Part shown: piece by piece, positions 24,358 to 33,121 of the stretch
Numbering within the stretch: position 1 is the first letter of the stretch
Layout of the letters: each line of letters begins with the position of its first letter
NCBI GenBank assembly: GCA_024685285.1
Contig: JAIKVZ010000030.1
Coordinates: 1-62,779 of the forward strand
DNA from: Bacteroidales bacterium
GTDB taxonomy: Bacteria; Bacteroidota; Bacteroidia; Bacteroidales; P3
DNA length: 62,779 nt
Direction: 5' to 3'
Notes under the pieces: generated by a model
Told to the model about the DNA's origin: nothing
What the model saw: only the letters and a program-made list of their open reading frames with translations
The model's database searches: none
Position numbers and translations under genes: made by a program

Positions 24358-24432
24358 TGGGAGTAACAGGGATCGAACCAGTGACCTCCTGCTTGTAAGG
24401 CAGGCGCTCTGAACCAGCTGAGCTATACTCCC
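24358..24432 (-). tRNA. tRNA-Val (anticodon UAC)
   Basis: A 75-nt cloverleaf on the minus strand. Acceptor GGGAGTA pairs with TACTCCC; D arm GCTC/GAGC; anticodon stem CCTGC/GCAGG around CTTACAA, giving anticodon UAC (valine, GUA/GUG codons). T arm CTGGTTCGATCCCTG is intact. Discriminator A is at 24358; CCA is not encoded. It lies 65 bp after the ABC transporter gene on the same strand and could be processed from the same transcript. The palindrome GACCTTAAGGTC just downstream may help end transcription. Confidence 0.95.
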
Positions 24433-24497
24433 TTGCCAAAAAAGCGGGTGCAAAGATACTAACTTTTTGCGAACTGGCAAAATTTTTCTTCGCAGTC

Positions 24498-26336
24498 TTA
24501 CGCAAAGGTCTGCATATCAAGCAACTTGCGATACAGGCCGTCGGCTTCGGCCAACTCGCTATGGGTTCCGCGCTCAACAATTTCGCCCTTTTCGAGCACT
24601 AAAATCTCGTCGGCCTGCCTGATGGTCGACAGCCTGTGGGCAATCACCACCGCGGTGCGTCCCTTCATCAATCCCTCCAAAGCCTGCTGCACTTCGCGTT
24701 CCGACTCGGCATCAAGCGCCGAGGTGGCCTCGTCGAGTATCAGTATGGGTGGGTTGCGCAACACGGCCCTGGCAATGCTTATGCGCTGACGCTGGCCGCC
24801 GGAGAGGGTCACGCCGCGGTCGCCCACCACGGTGTCATAGCCGTCGGGCAGAGCCTCGATGAAGCCGTCGGCAAAAGCTACACGGGCAGCAAGACGGACC
24901 TGTTCGGGAGAACATCCCTCGAGGCCGAAAGCGATATTGTTGGCCACAGTGTCGTTGAACAGCACACAACTCTGCGACACGATGCCCATCAAAGCACGTA
25001 GCGAGTTGATGTTGGCCTGGCGTATTGGCAGGCCGTCAATGAGGATATCGCCTTCGGTGCAGTCGTAGAAACGCGGCATAAGGTCGGCCAAGGTAGTTTT
25101 GCCGGCTCCCGAAGGACCCACAATGGCCACCATACGGCCCTTGTCGATACGCAGGTTGACGTGATTGAGCACAGGCACCAAGGCACCCTCTGACGAGCGG
25201 TAGCTGAACGAGACGTCGCGATACTCTATGGCGGTGTTGAAACCGTTGAGCACCGTGGCACCGGGCTGTTCCACAATCTCCTCGTCGGCGTCAATTATCT
25301 CGAAAAGACGTGCCGCCGAAGCGCTGCCCTTCTGAATGTTGCTATATGCCCGCACAATGGTTTGCACAGGCGGTATAAGGCGAATGAAAATGATGACAAA
25401 GAATATGAATACCGACGACTGCATCTCGCCGCCGGTGACCAAGAGGCCTCCCACGATGAGTATAGGCACCAGGGCCACGGTGCCGAGTACCTCTGACAGA
25501 GGACTGCTCAGTTCGCGGCGCGAAGCAACGTTGAGCATAGAGCGGGTGTAGCGGCGGTTGCGTTCGTTGAAGGCTGCGGTCTGTTCTTTCTCGCGTGCAT
25601 AGGCTTTGACGGTGCGAATACCGTCCAACGTCTCCTCAAGATGGGCGAAAAGACCGCCCAAGCGTTGCTGGCCACGAACAGAGTTTTTCTTGAGACTGCG
25701 GCCTATCCGACCCATAAAAAAGATTGTAACCGGCAGTATTAGGAGGAATAAACCAAACAGTTTGGGACTAACAAAAATAAGTGTGGCACAGAATACGACG
25801 ATGTTGATGGGCGACTTGATGAAGGCATCGAGGCTGCACACCACGCTCCACTCGACGTCGGCCAAATCGTTTGACATACGGCTCATGATGTCGCCGCGAC
25901 GGCCGGCGGTGAAATACGACACCGGCAATATGGTTATGCGGTGGTAGATGTCGTTGCGCAAACGCTCGATAATGCCGTTGCGTATGGGACTCTGGAACCG
26001 CATGGCCATATAGCGGAACAGGTTGGAGAGGAACGAACAGCTCATATAGGCCACCACCACGGCGAGCAAACAACGCCACAGACCGTAGAGGTCGCGCAGG
26101 CGATAGAGTTGCCATGTGGCCCACGCGGTGAGGCTGTGCTGGTCGAAACCAAGCTCCGGGCACTCGTCGGGAACCACGGTCAATCCGAATAAAAGCTCTA
26201 TAAACGGAATAATAAGAACAAACGAGAAGAGGTTGAAGAAGATGTGCAACAGGTTGAACAAAAGATTTAGCACAATCTCCTTCTTGAAAAAGCGCAGGTA
26301 TTTGTAGACCCGTAGTATGTGGCGTGGTTTCGGCAT
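24498..26336 (-). CDS. ABC exporter, fused membrane and ATPase domains (MsbA-like)
   Basis: A 612-residue half-transporter that works as a homodimer in the inner membrane. The transmembrane domain (about 1-350) has six hydrophobic helices. The nucleotide-binding domain (about 370-610) has Walker A GPSGAGKTT, signature LSGGQRQRIS, Walker B ILILDEATSALDAESE and the switch His in VVIAHRLSTI. The family includes lipid A/phospholipid and drug exporters; the substrate is not certain. It starts 4 bp after the PorE-like gene and ends the suf-PorE-like operon. Confidence 0.93.
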   Translation of the reverse strand: MPKPRHILRVYKYLRFFKKEIVLNLLFNLLHIFFNLFSFVLIIPFIELLFGLTVVPDECPELGFDQHSLTAWATWQLYRLRDLYGLWRCLLAVVVAYMSCSFLSNLFRYMAMRFQSPIRNGIIERLRNDIYHRITILPVSYFTAGRRGDIMSRMSNDLADVEWSVVCSLDAFIKSPINIVVFCATLIFVSPKLFGLFLLILPVTIFFMGRIGRSLKKNSVRGQQRLGGLFAHLEETLDGIRTVKAYAREKEQTAAFNERNRRYTRSMLNVASRRELSSPLSEVLGTVALVPILIVGGLLVTGGEMQSSVFIFFVIIFIRLIPPVQTIVRAYSNIQKGSASAARLFEIIDADEEIVEQPGATVLNGFNTAIEYRDVSFSYRSSEGALVPVLNHVNLRIDKGRMVAIVGPSGAGKTTLADLMPRFYDCTEGDILIDGLPIRQANINSLRALMGIVSQSCVLFNDTVANNIAFGLEGCSPEQVRLAARVAFADGFIEALPDGYDTVVGDRGVTLSGGQRQRISIARAVLRNPPILILDEATSALDAESEREVQQALEGLMKGRTAVVIAHRLSTIRQADEILVLEKGEIVERGTHSELAEADGLYRKLLDMQTFA

Positions 26337-26340
26337 GAGT

Positions 26341-28215
26341 TTATAAGGTGTGAAGCACTATTTGCGGTTGTGTTATGTCTGTGCCGCCTCGGTAGCTGAG
26401 GCGCTCGGGGCGCAAGCGGAGGCCAGTGAGGTAGCTGTGTAACTTGGCGGCATCGGCAGCACGTGGCATGAACACAGCGGCGTGTACCATAGGATGTTCT
26501 AACAAAAACCGTGCCAAAGCGTCGAGCAACATGGCGGTGGCAGCGGTAGGGGTTCCGTCGTTCTGCAATTTTAGGTCGAGTTTCAAAGCCACATCACCAG
26601 TCAGCGGCACAAGTTTAACCGTGCCTGGCAGCGATGTGCCTTGCCGCACCCGATGCGACGATACCGACAGAAACTGCGGGGCATAGCCATCGGCGCAGAC
26701 CGTAAGCACGTTGTCATTCTGACATGACAGCATGACAGTGAAGCGCCCGTCGACCGAATCTGCTATGTATACTGCATCCTCCTGCCCAGCACGCGACACG
26801 GTGACCGTGGCAGCTATCGGGCTGCCGTCGGCAGCCTTGGCACTACTGTTTGCCGCCTTCATTGGTTCCGGCCGTGCAGAGGGATATAGTTCGAACATGA
26901 AGACATCAGTGCCACCAACACCGCTGTAGTCTGCCGAGCGGCCGGAGTAGTAAGCCCGCTCACCATCGGCGGTTACTCCAAAGCATATTTCGTCGTGCTC
27001 ACTATTTATAGGCAGCCCAAGGTTGGTAGGGCGCACAGCCGAAGCGTCGCCAGTGTTGATAAAATATAAGTCGTAACCGCCGAAACCCTGCCAGCCGTCT
27101 GAGGCGAAGTATAGCGTATGGCCGTCGGCATGTAGGTAGGGGCTCTTTTCGTTTCCGGCTGTGTTCACTGTCGGTCCCAAATTCTCGGCACGGCTCCAAT
27201 CGCCGTTGCTGAGGCGTCGACATCGCCAGATATCAGTGCCTCCATAGCCGCCCTGACGGTTCGAAGCAAAGTAAAGGTAACGGCCATCGGGACTGATGGA
27301 AGGCTGTGATTCCCATGTGTCATCGCCGTTCACATTGCGGCCAGCGTTGCTGCGGTCATCCCACTTGCCGCCACGCATTGTTGTAAAAAAAATGTCGCAG
27401 TTGGCATAACCATGCTTATTGGCGGTCAGTACAGAGTAGTATATTGTGCGGCCGTCGGCGGTAAGTGTTGGCGTTCCTTCGTCCTGTCCTTGGTTGAAGG
27501 GCTCGTCAAGAGGTTCACCTGCAGTGAAAGCCGTATCTTTCAAGCGGCTGCGATACAGGCGGTAGACTTGCTCCTCAATATCTTTGGTATAAAATGTCTT
27601 ATTGGTATTGGCGGGAACTTGGCGCAGATAATAGAACCAGTTGCCGTCGTGGGTGAGGTATGGCAATGTCTCGTTGCGTTTCGATGAGACGCCTCTCACC
27701 ACCGTCGGGTAAAACGGCACGGTGTTGCGTGTAGCCTCAGCCAGGAATGTTGCCCAATGCAAGTAGTTCGATGCCTCAGCATAGGCCGTTTCAGCATCCT
27801 TGTTAGGCTTTATGTAGAGCATATCGAAGTAGCGTTGGATGCACTCCACAGCCTCGTCGAAACGGTCATCGCTGTAATATATTACACCCATGTAAAAATG
27901 AGCCAGCGGATTGGGGTAATCCGGACAAATAGTCATGAGCTTGGTAAAATAGCGGCGTATGCCAACTGCATTGAAGTCCTTGCGCACGGCACACATACCG
28001 AGGTAGAAGTATGGGTCGGCCGCTTTGGGATTCTTGGCCGATACCTTGCGCATTGTGGATGAACAGGACGAATAGTCGCGACGGTTGTATGCCGCCACAG
28101 CCTGGTCGTACTGGGCACGGTCTGACAAGCGTACCGTTCCGCCACATACCACATCCTGTGCCGCAGCTGTCAAACAGAGGCTGAACAGGAGTGATATGAC
28201 CACGCGGCGCAACAT
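26341..28215 (-). CDS. PorE-like TPR / PD40-propeller / OmpA-like protein
   Basis: A 624-residue exported protein. The ATG at 28215 gives a signal peptide (MLRRVVISLLFSLCLTAAAQ); an upstream in-frame ATG would overlap sufD. Residues ~25-190 are TPR-like (AVAAYNRRDYSSCSSTMRKV, FYMGVIYYSDDRFDEAVECI). Residues ~200-480 form PD40 blades (PSISPDGRYLYFASNRQGGYGGTDIW, YLHADGHTLYFASDGWQGFGGYDLYF). Next comes a carboxypeptidase-regulatory-like domain (~500-570) and a C-terminal remnant of an OmpA domain. This order matches T9SS PorE, but the OmpA part lacks the peptidoglycan-binding motif. Its relation to T9SS is inferred. Co-transcribed with sufD (4 bp) and the ABC gene. Confidence 0.78.
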   Translation of the reverse strand: MLRRVVISLLFSLCLTAAAQDVVCGGTVRLSDRAQYDQAVAAYNRRDYSSCSSTMRKVSAKNPKAADPYFYLGMCAVRKDFNAVGIRRYFTKLMTICPDYPNPLAHFYMGVIYYSDDRFDEAVECIQRYFDMLYIKPNKDAETAYAEASNYLHWATFLAEATRNTVPFYPTVVRGVSSKRNETLPYLTHDGNWFYYLRQVPANTNKTFYTKDIEEQVYRLYRSRLKDTAFTAGEPLDEPFNQGQDEGTPTLTADGRTIYYSVLTANKHGYANCDIFFTTMRGGKWDDRSNAGRNVNGDDTWESQPSISPDGRYLYFASNRQGGYGGTDIWRCRRLSNGDWSRAENLGPTVNTAGNEKSPYLHADGHTLYFASDGWQGFGGYDLYFINTGDASAVRPTNLGLPINSEHDEICFGVTADGERAYYSGRSADYSGVGGTDVFMFELYPSARPEPMKAANSSAKAADGSPIAATVTVSRAGQEDAVYIADSVDGRFTVMLSCQNDNVLTVCADGYAPQFLSVSSHRVRQGTSLPGTVKLVPLTGDVALKLDLKLQNDGTPTAATAMLLDALARFLLEHPMVHAAVFMPRAADAAKLHSYLTGLRLRPERLSYRGGTDITQPQIVLHTL

Positions 28216-28219
28216 GTTT

Positions 28220-29155
28220 TCAGAGTTTAGAGGGGTCGATATTGAAGTTGGCGGCCTCAACGTTGCACGGTGTGGTACACTTGATGGCGCAATCATCACA
28301 CGAGGGCGAGAGCTCGCCGTGCAGACGTTTCTTCACCATATCACCTACAGCGTCACGCAACACAGGCAAGTCTATGGAGCGTATTACCTCGTCGCAGAAT
28401 GCGTAACTGAGCATGGTCATGGCAGTACGCTCACTTATGCCACGCGAGCGAAGATAGAACATAGCCTGGTCGTCGAGTTGGCCAATGGTGCTGCCGTGCG
28501 AGCATTTGACATCGTCGTTGTATATTTCGAGGAACGGGCGTGTGTCGACGTGTGCCTTGTTGGTAAGCAATATATTGCGATTAGTCTGGTATGCCTCGGT
28601 CTTCACAGCACCATCCTGGACCAGCACATGACCATTGAAACGGGCTCGCGCCGAATCGTCGATTATGCCCTTGTAAAGCTCGCGACTATAGCAACGAGGC
28701 TGAGCATGCTCGACAAATATGTAGTTGTCGCACTGTTGCTCGCGGTCTATAAGGTAGAGGCCATCGGCCTGAAGACGACACTCCTGACCATACATACGCA
28801 CCTCGACATTGTTGCGCACGTGTGTGCCTCCAAGCGTGATGGTGGTCATTTTCAGCTGCGCATGAGTTTGCATTACTATGACAGTTTCTGTCAGATGCTG
28901 AGCTGGAGTGTTGACCCCTTGCAGACGGTAGAGCTCAAGTTCTGAACCATCGGCCAAGTTGATGTCAAGCCGATTGGCATCTGGCATCAAGCGGTAGTCG
29001 CTACTATTGGTACCGAGCATGAACATAGGTGCGTCGGAGTCGTTGCACAGCACTACGCAAGCCCTCTCGCCGGCAGCCAACACTATGTGGTCGACCGCCC
29101 CCTCAGGACGCCACTGGTCGCCCCACACGTTGGGCTGTTTGTCTTTGCGTATCAT
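28220..29155 (-). CDS. sufD: Fe-S cluster assembly protein SufD (short form)
   Basis: A 311-residue SufD homologue; with SufB and SufC it forms the scaffold that builds Fe-S clusters. The beta-helix core (TTITLGGTHVRNNVEVRMYG, FNGHVLVQDGAVKTEAYQTNRNILLT, DDVKCSHGSTIGQLDDQAMFYLRSRG) is complete. The N-terminal helical domain of about 100-130 residues found in typical SufD (about 430-450 residues) is missing. The C-terminus adds a four-Cys motif, SCDDCAIKCTTPC, that looks able to bind metal or a cluster. Overlaps sufC by ATGA. No sufB is adjacent. Confidence 0.88.
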   Translation of the reverse strand: MIRKDKQPNVWGDQWRPEGAVDHIVLAAGERACVVLCNDSDAPMFMLGTNSSDYRLMPDANRLDINLADGSELELYRLQGVNTPAQHLTETVIVMQTHAQLKMTTITLGGTHVRNNVEVRMYGQECRLQADGLYLIDREQQCDNYIFVEHAQPRCYSRELYKGIIDDSARARFNGHVLVQDGAVKTEAYQTNRNILLTNKAHVDTRPFLEIYNDDVKCSHGSTIGQLDDQAMFYLRSRGISERTAMTMLSYAFCDEVIRSIDLPVLRDAVGDMVKKRLHGELSPSCDDCAIKCTTPCNVEAANFNIDPSKL

Positions 29156-29910
29156 TGCGCCAACTCCTCTTTAATCCATTCATAGCCCTTGTGCTCCAAC
29201 TCCAACGCTAGTTCCTTGGGCCCGGTCTTAACTATGGTTCCCTCGTAAAGTACGTGAACAAAGTCTGGCACAATAAAGTCAAGCAAACGCTGGTAATGGG
29301 TGATGACCACAGTGGCATTTTCCGGTGTGCGCAATTGGTTGACGCCTCCGGCCACTATTCGCAAGGCATCGATGTCGAGGCCGGAGTCGGTTTCGTCAAG
29401 TATGGCCAGTGTTGGATTAAGCATAGCCATCTGGAAGATCTCGTTCTTTTTCTTCTCGCCGCCGCTGAAACCCTCGTTTACCGAGCGGTTAGCCAAGCTG
29501 CCAGTCATTTCCACAACCTTTTTTTTCTCTTCCATTAGGCGCAGGAACGCTGAGCCACTCAATGGGTCGAGGCCGTGGTACTTGCGTTGCTCGCTCACAG
29601 CGGTGCGCATGAAGTTGGTTATGCTCACCCCAGGAATCTCCACAGGGTATTGAAAGCCGAGAAACAATCCCTCGCAGGCGCGCTGTTCAACGGGCATATC
29701 GAGTATATTCTTGCCTTTGAAAATCACCTCGCCTTGAGTGACAGTGTACTTGGGATTGCCCGCAATGGCACCGGCCAGAGTGCTTTTGCCATTGCCATTG
29801 GGGCCCATTATGGCGTGCACTTCGCCAGCACCAACCTCGAGGTTCACTCCCTTGAGTATTTCTTTGTCGCCTATCGAGACGTGCAGATTTCTGATTGAGA
29901 GTAGTGACAT
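29152..29910 (-). CDS. sufC: Fe-S cluster assembly ATPase SufC
   Basis: A 252-residue ABC-type ATPase that drives the SufBCD scaffold. Walker A GPNGNGKST (residues 36-44), the family-typical FLGFQYPVEIPGV after the Q-loop, signature NEGFSGGEKKKNEIFQM, Walker B LAILDETDSGLDIDAL and the switch His in THYQRLL. The ATG at 29910 (MSLLSIRNLHV) is the usual start. First gene of sufC-sufD-PorE-like-ABC-tRNA. sufB usually sits next to sufC but here must be elsewhere. Confidence 0.96.
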   Translation of the reverse strand: MSLLSIRNLHVSIGDKEILKGVNLEVGAGEVHAIMGPNGNGKSTLAGAIAGNPKYTVTQGEVIFKGKNILDMPVEQRACEGLFLGFQYPVEIPGVSITNFMRTAVSEQRKYHGLDPLSGSAFLRLMEEKKKVVEMTGSLANRSVNEGFSGGEKKKNEIFQMAMLNPTLAILDETDSGLDIDALRIVAGGVNQLRTPENATVVITHYQRLLDFIVPDFVHVLYEGTIVKTGPKELALELEHKGYEWIKEELAQ

Positions 29911-29973
29911 ATTTTTATCTATCTTATTAATTAACACTGATTTAAATTAGCAGCCGCAAACGACCGCCAACTA

Positions 29974-29981
29974 CAAATTTA
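29974..29981 (-). promoter_or_regulatory. Promoter -7 box for sufC
   Basis: Minus-strand TAAATTTG at 29974-29981, 63 bp before the sufC start. No clear -33. Confidence 0.45.
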
Positions 29982-29990
29982 CAAAAAACT

Positions 29991-30020
29991 TTTGGCATTG
30001 CAGTTTTTTTTGTAACTTTG
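29991..30020 (+). promoter_or_regulatory. Promoter for the SAM hydrolase-type gene
   Basis: TTTG (29991-29994), 18 bp, TAACTTTG (30013-30020), 21 bp before the ATG at 30042. It is divergent from the sufC promoter. Confidence 0.65.
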
Positions 30021-30041
30021 CAGCCAAAAAATTGCCACCAT

Positions 30042-30839
30042 ATGAGCCGGACCATCATCACACTGACTGCCGACTGGGGCGTGCGCGACTTCTTTGCCGG
30101 CATGGTAAAAGGGCGCCTCTACAGTTCATTGCCCGATGTGCAGGTGGTTGATTTGGCCTTGGGGCTCGAACCCTATAACATCATTCCGGCCATATATGTG
30201 GTGCGCCACGCCTGCCAAGGCTTCCCCGAAGGGACAATACACATTGTCGACGTGAATTCTGTGGAGACCATCGACCAAAGCTTCGTGGTGGTTAAGAGTC
30301 ATGGACAATACCTCATAGGCACCGACAACGGGCTTCCAAACGCCGTTTTTGGCGACGACTTCGACGAAGCTGTGCAGATAAATACCTACCAGGATGGCGA
30401 TTACTACACCTTTGCGGCATACAACCTCTTTTGCAAGGTGGCCATCATGCTGGCGCAGGGCACCCCGCTGAGCGACATCGGCGACCCAATGCCCACGCTC
30501 AACCGCAGGCAGTTGCCATCGTTTTTCGAAGAAGGCGGACATCTCAAGGTATATGTTACCTACACCGACAACTACGGCAACGCCTATTTGGCACTCACCA
30601 TTAAAGAATTCGAGGCCATTAGGCGTGGGCGTCGATTCCGCCTCATGGTTCGCGAATATATGGTAAACGAAGTCTCGCACGGCTACGATCCCGGGCGCCC
30701 CACAGCTCGAAATTCGGCCCGACTACTGCTAACGGTGTCGGCCACAGGCCACCTCGAAATAGCCCTCAAAGAGGCCTCGGCCGCCAAATTGCTGGGGCTG
30801 CGCACAGGCGAAGCGGTGCTTATCTACTTCGACGAATAG
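30042..30839 (+). CDS. SAM hydroxide adenosyltransferase (DUF62 / S-adenosylmethionine hydrolase family)
   Basis: A 265-residue protein of the DUF62 family, whose members use water to cleave SAM into adenosine and methionine; chlorinases and fluorinases are relatives. The N-terminal ITLTADWGVRDFFAGMVKGRL, the IYVVRHACQGFPEGTIHIVDV segment, the TDNGLPNAVF motif and YTDNYGNAYL at the start of the C-terminal domain are family-typical. The ATG at 30042 follows its own promoter. Monocistronic; an 11-bp repeat array lies downstream. Confidence 0.9.
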   Translation: MSRTIITLTADWGVRDFFAGMVKGRLYSSLPDVQVVDLALGLEPYNIIPAIYVVRHACQGFPEGTIHIVDVNSVETIDQSFVVVKSHGQYLIGTDNGLPNAVFGDDFDEAVQINTYQDGDYYTFAAYNLFCKVAIMLAQGTPLSDIGDPMPTLNRRQLPSFFEEGGHLKVYVTYTDNYGNAYLALTIKEFEAIRRGRRFRLMVREYMVNEVSHGYDPGRPTARNSARLLLTVSATGHLEIALKEASAAKLLGLRTGEAVLIYFDE

Positions 30840-30901
30840 GCAATCTATCGGTCAACCTTCGGGCGGCGACCGCTCATAATCCCGCTAAAACAGGGCATTT
30901 G

Positions 30902-30945
30902 CCGAGCCCTATCCGAACCCAACCCGACCTTAACCCGAACCTAAC
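30902..30945 (+). repeat. Intergenic 11-bp tandem repeat array, copy 5 (4 units)
   Basis: Units CCGAGCCCTAT, CCGAACCCAAC, CCGACCTTAAC, CCGAACCTAAC, followed by CAAT instead of CTAT. Located between convergent genes. Confidence 0.92.
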
Positions 30946-30983
30946 CAATCCAATGGTTTGGTTTTCAATATTATACAACAAAG

Positions 30984-31007
30984 CCCCCACAGCTGTGTCT
31001 GCGGGGG
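30984..31007 (-). terminator. Terminator after the greA-HIT unit
   Basis: CCCCC (30984-30988) pairs with GGGGG (31003-31007), with a possible inner ACAG/CTGT pairing. On the minus strand it is followed by CTTTGTTG. Confidence 0.6.
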
Positions 31008-31030
31008 TTGAAATCATGCCATTTACAGTG

Positions 31031-31426
31031 TCAGAGTTTGACGGCGGCGGCAATGCGGCCAGCCAGTTCGGCCAGCTCGTCGGAGCTCATAGCGACGTGC
31101 TTGGCGAAATTGAGGTCGCCAGGGCTGTTGAGCGGTATGAGGTGTATGTGTGCGTGCGGCACGTCGATGCCTACCACGGCCACGCCTACTTTGGTACAGG
31201 GGCACACCTGTTTGAGACCGCGAGCCACTGCACGGCTGAATCGGTGCAGTTCGACGAAAAGCTCTTCGTCGAGGTCAAAAATATAGTCGACCTCTTTCTT
31301 GGGAATGCAGAGAACATGGCCGCGAGCCACAGGATTGATGTCGAGAAAAGCCAAGCAGTGCTCGGTTTCGGCCACTTTGTAGCAGGGTATCTCCCCCGCC
31401 ACTATCTTTGAGAATATTGTTGCCAT
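31031..31426 (-). CDS. HIT family hydrolase
   Basis: A 131-residue histidine-triad protein (Hint/HinT type), which cleaves nucleoside phosphoramidates or related adenylates. The catalytic triad is in PHAHIHLIP; the N-terminal TIFSKIVAGEIPCYKV and FLDINPVARGHVLCIPKK are typical. The ATG at 31426 is used because the upstream ATG at 31441 would overlap greA. It follows greA by 4 bp. Confidence 0.94.
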   Translation of the reverse strand: MATIFSKIVAGEIPCYKVAETEHCLAFLDINPVARGHVLCIPKKEVDYIFDLDEELFVELHRFSRAVARGLKQVCPCTKVGVAVVGIDVPHAHIHLIPLNSPGDLNFAKHVAMSSDELAELAGRIAAAVKL

Positions 31427-31430
31427 AGCG

Positions 31431-31904
31431 TTAGCGTTCAATTTTCAACAGTTCAAAAGTCATCTTGCCGGCCGGCACCACCACATCGACTACCTCGCCC
31501 ACCTTGTGGCCGAGGAAAGCGGCTGCGAAGGGCGATGTAACCGAAATCTTGGCCTCTTTGAGGTTTGCCTCGCTCTCGGGTACTATGGTGTAGCTTTGGG
31601 TCTGTTTGGTCTTTGTGTTGCGGATGCTTATCTTAGAGAGCAGGAGTACCTTAGAGGTATCGATTTTCGATTCGTCGAGCAGGCGTGCGTTGGCCACCAA
31701 GTCCTGCAACTTCGAGATACGCGATTCAAGATGGCCCTGGGCCTCTTTGGCGGCGTCATACTCGGCGTTTTCCGAGAGGTCGCCCTTATCGCGGGCTTCG
31801 GCAATGGCAGCGGCCGCGGCAGGTCTCTCTATAGCTATGAGGTGGTGCAACTCATCTTTGAGTTTCTGTAAACCCTCTTCGCTGTAATACTTTATTTCAG
31901 ACAT
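31431..31904 (-). CDS. greA: Transcription elongation factor GreA
   Basis: A 157-residue GreA that helps stalled RNA polymerase cleave backtracked RNA. The N-terminal coiled coil (1-80) includes the tip motif DKGDLSENAEYDAAKE with the acidic pair that holds the catalytic Mg. The C-terminal FKBP-like domain (85-157; YTIVPESEANLKEAKISVTSP, then GHKVGEVVDVVVPAG) is complete. It heads a two-gene operon with the HIT gene. No TAnnTTTG box is evident upstream. Confidence 0.96.
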   Translation of the reverse strand: MSEIKYYSEEGLQKLKDELHHLIAIERPAAAAAIAEARDKGDLSENAEYDAAKEAQGHLESRISKLQDLVANARLLDESKIDTSKVLLLSKISIRNTKTKQTQSYTIVPESEANLKEAKISVTSPFAAAFLGHKVGEVVDVVVPAGKMTFELLKIER

Positions 31905-31944
31905 TTCAATTCAATTATTGTGTTATAAATATTCAATCAATCTA

Positions 31945-31980
31945 AAAATTAGGAAAGGCTGTAGAGCCTTTCCTAATTTT
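31945..31980. terminator. Bidirectional terminator between the PorV-like gene and greA
   Basis: Perfect 16-bp stem (31945-31960 with 31965-31980), GTAG loop, AAAATT/AATTTT at both ends so it can act on either strand. It ends the secDF-to-PorV-like cluster. Confidence 0.92.
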
Positions 31981-32007
31981 CGTTATGTTACGCTCTGTCC
32001 GTTGCCG

Positions 32008-33087
32008 TTAGAACCTCAGCGAAGCTCCTATGGTGTGAGTGCCTCGCAGCGGGTTTGCATGGCGGTACGAATAGTCTACCGTCAAGTCAGGGGTAGAGCC
32101 CTTGTCGCTCTTCTTGCCAAGCGGCACAGTCACCGAGGCACCACCACAGATGCCCATATTGGCGGTAGCCCTGTTCTCACCCGACCACAGACCGGTCTGA
32201 TAAACATAGGCACAACGCACCTGGAACATATTGAGCAGGCTGTATTGCGCACCAAAAGTGAAGTTGTCGCGCAAGAAAGCATTGGAGGTAAAAGCACCGG
32301 CCAAGGTTATCTTCTGGTCGTTCTGTTCAAACAAGAAGTCATAGGAGATACCGATATTCAGGCAGGTGGGCAACTCCATCTCGGCCGAGCGGCTCTCGAG
32401 GGTAACAGTATTGCCGGCATCGTCGATGGTGGTACGCGAAAGGCCGGGGCCGCCAAAACTCATGGCAGGAGCCCAGTTTTTGAGCGATATACCAAACTTG
32501 AGTTCGTCGTTCTCACCGGTAACATACTGTATACCTGCATCGATGGCAAAGCCAGAAGCGTTGACATCGGCAGTCTGCTCGGTAATAATCTTGATATTCA
32601 TACCACCGTGAATACTGTTCGTAAACGAATGCGAATAGGCTATATTGATATTCATGAAACTGGGCGAGAAAGTGCCGTTGCCGCCATCGGGACTACCCAC
32701 AGTAGTCACGTCAATCTGGCCGAAGCCCATAGACATGACGTGTACCGCCAGCACACCCGACTCGAACACACGCACACCCAAACCGAAGGCGTTGATGGAA
32801 GCGCCGCCAGTGAGCTTGCTGGTGCCACCCAGATACATGGCGTTGGAATAAGCCACCTCGTTTTTGGCTATGAATGCCAAACCGGCCACATTGGAGTAGA
32901 ACGACTGCAAACCGCGAACGTTGGCAATATCAACACCACCCCAACCGGTGCTACCGGCCCACGGGTTGATAAGCAACTCAGGGGCGCCTGCAGTGCCTCG
33001 GCGTTTGTCATTGCCAGCCCATACCGAGCTTGCCGACAAGAGCGCCACAACTACCACTACGGCAAATATTCGAGCTATCTTCTTCAT
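32008..33087 (-). CDS. PorV/PorQ-family outer-membrane beta-barrel
   Basis: A 359-residue protein with a signal peptide (about 1-24, ending SSVWAG) and a FadL-like barrel of alternating strands ending in IGASLRF. The N-terminal signature TAGAPELLINPWAGSTGWGG followed by FYSNVAGLAF matches the PorV/PorQ family. PorV shuttles T9SS cargo from translocon to attachment complex. It sits directly after the giant CTD-bearing protein (34 bp), so it may be a dedicated shuttle for that protein rather than the housekeeping PorV. A strong terminator follows. Confidence 0.82.
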   Translation of the reverse strand: MKKIARIFAVVVVVALLSASSVWAGNDKRRGTAGAPELLINPWAGSTGWGGVDIANVRGLQSFYSNVAGLAFIAKNEVAYSNAMYLGGTSKLTGGASINAFGLGVRVFESGVLAVHVMSMGFGQIDVTTVGSPDGGNGTFSPSFMNINIAYSHSFTNSIHGGMNIKIITEQTADVNASGFAIDAGIQYVTGENDELKFGISLKNWAPAMSFGGPGLSRTTIDDAGNTVTLESRSAEMELPTCLNIGISYDFLFEQNDQKITLAGAFTSNAFLRDNFTFGAQYSLLNMFQVRCAYVYQTGLWSGENRATANMGICGGASVTVPLGKKSDKGSTPDLTVDYSYRHANPLRGTHTIGASLRF

Positions 33088-33121
33088 TGTTATCTGTATT
33101 TTAGATGTTTCGTAATAACTA

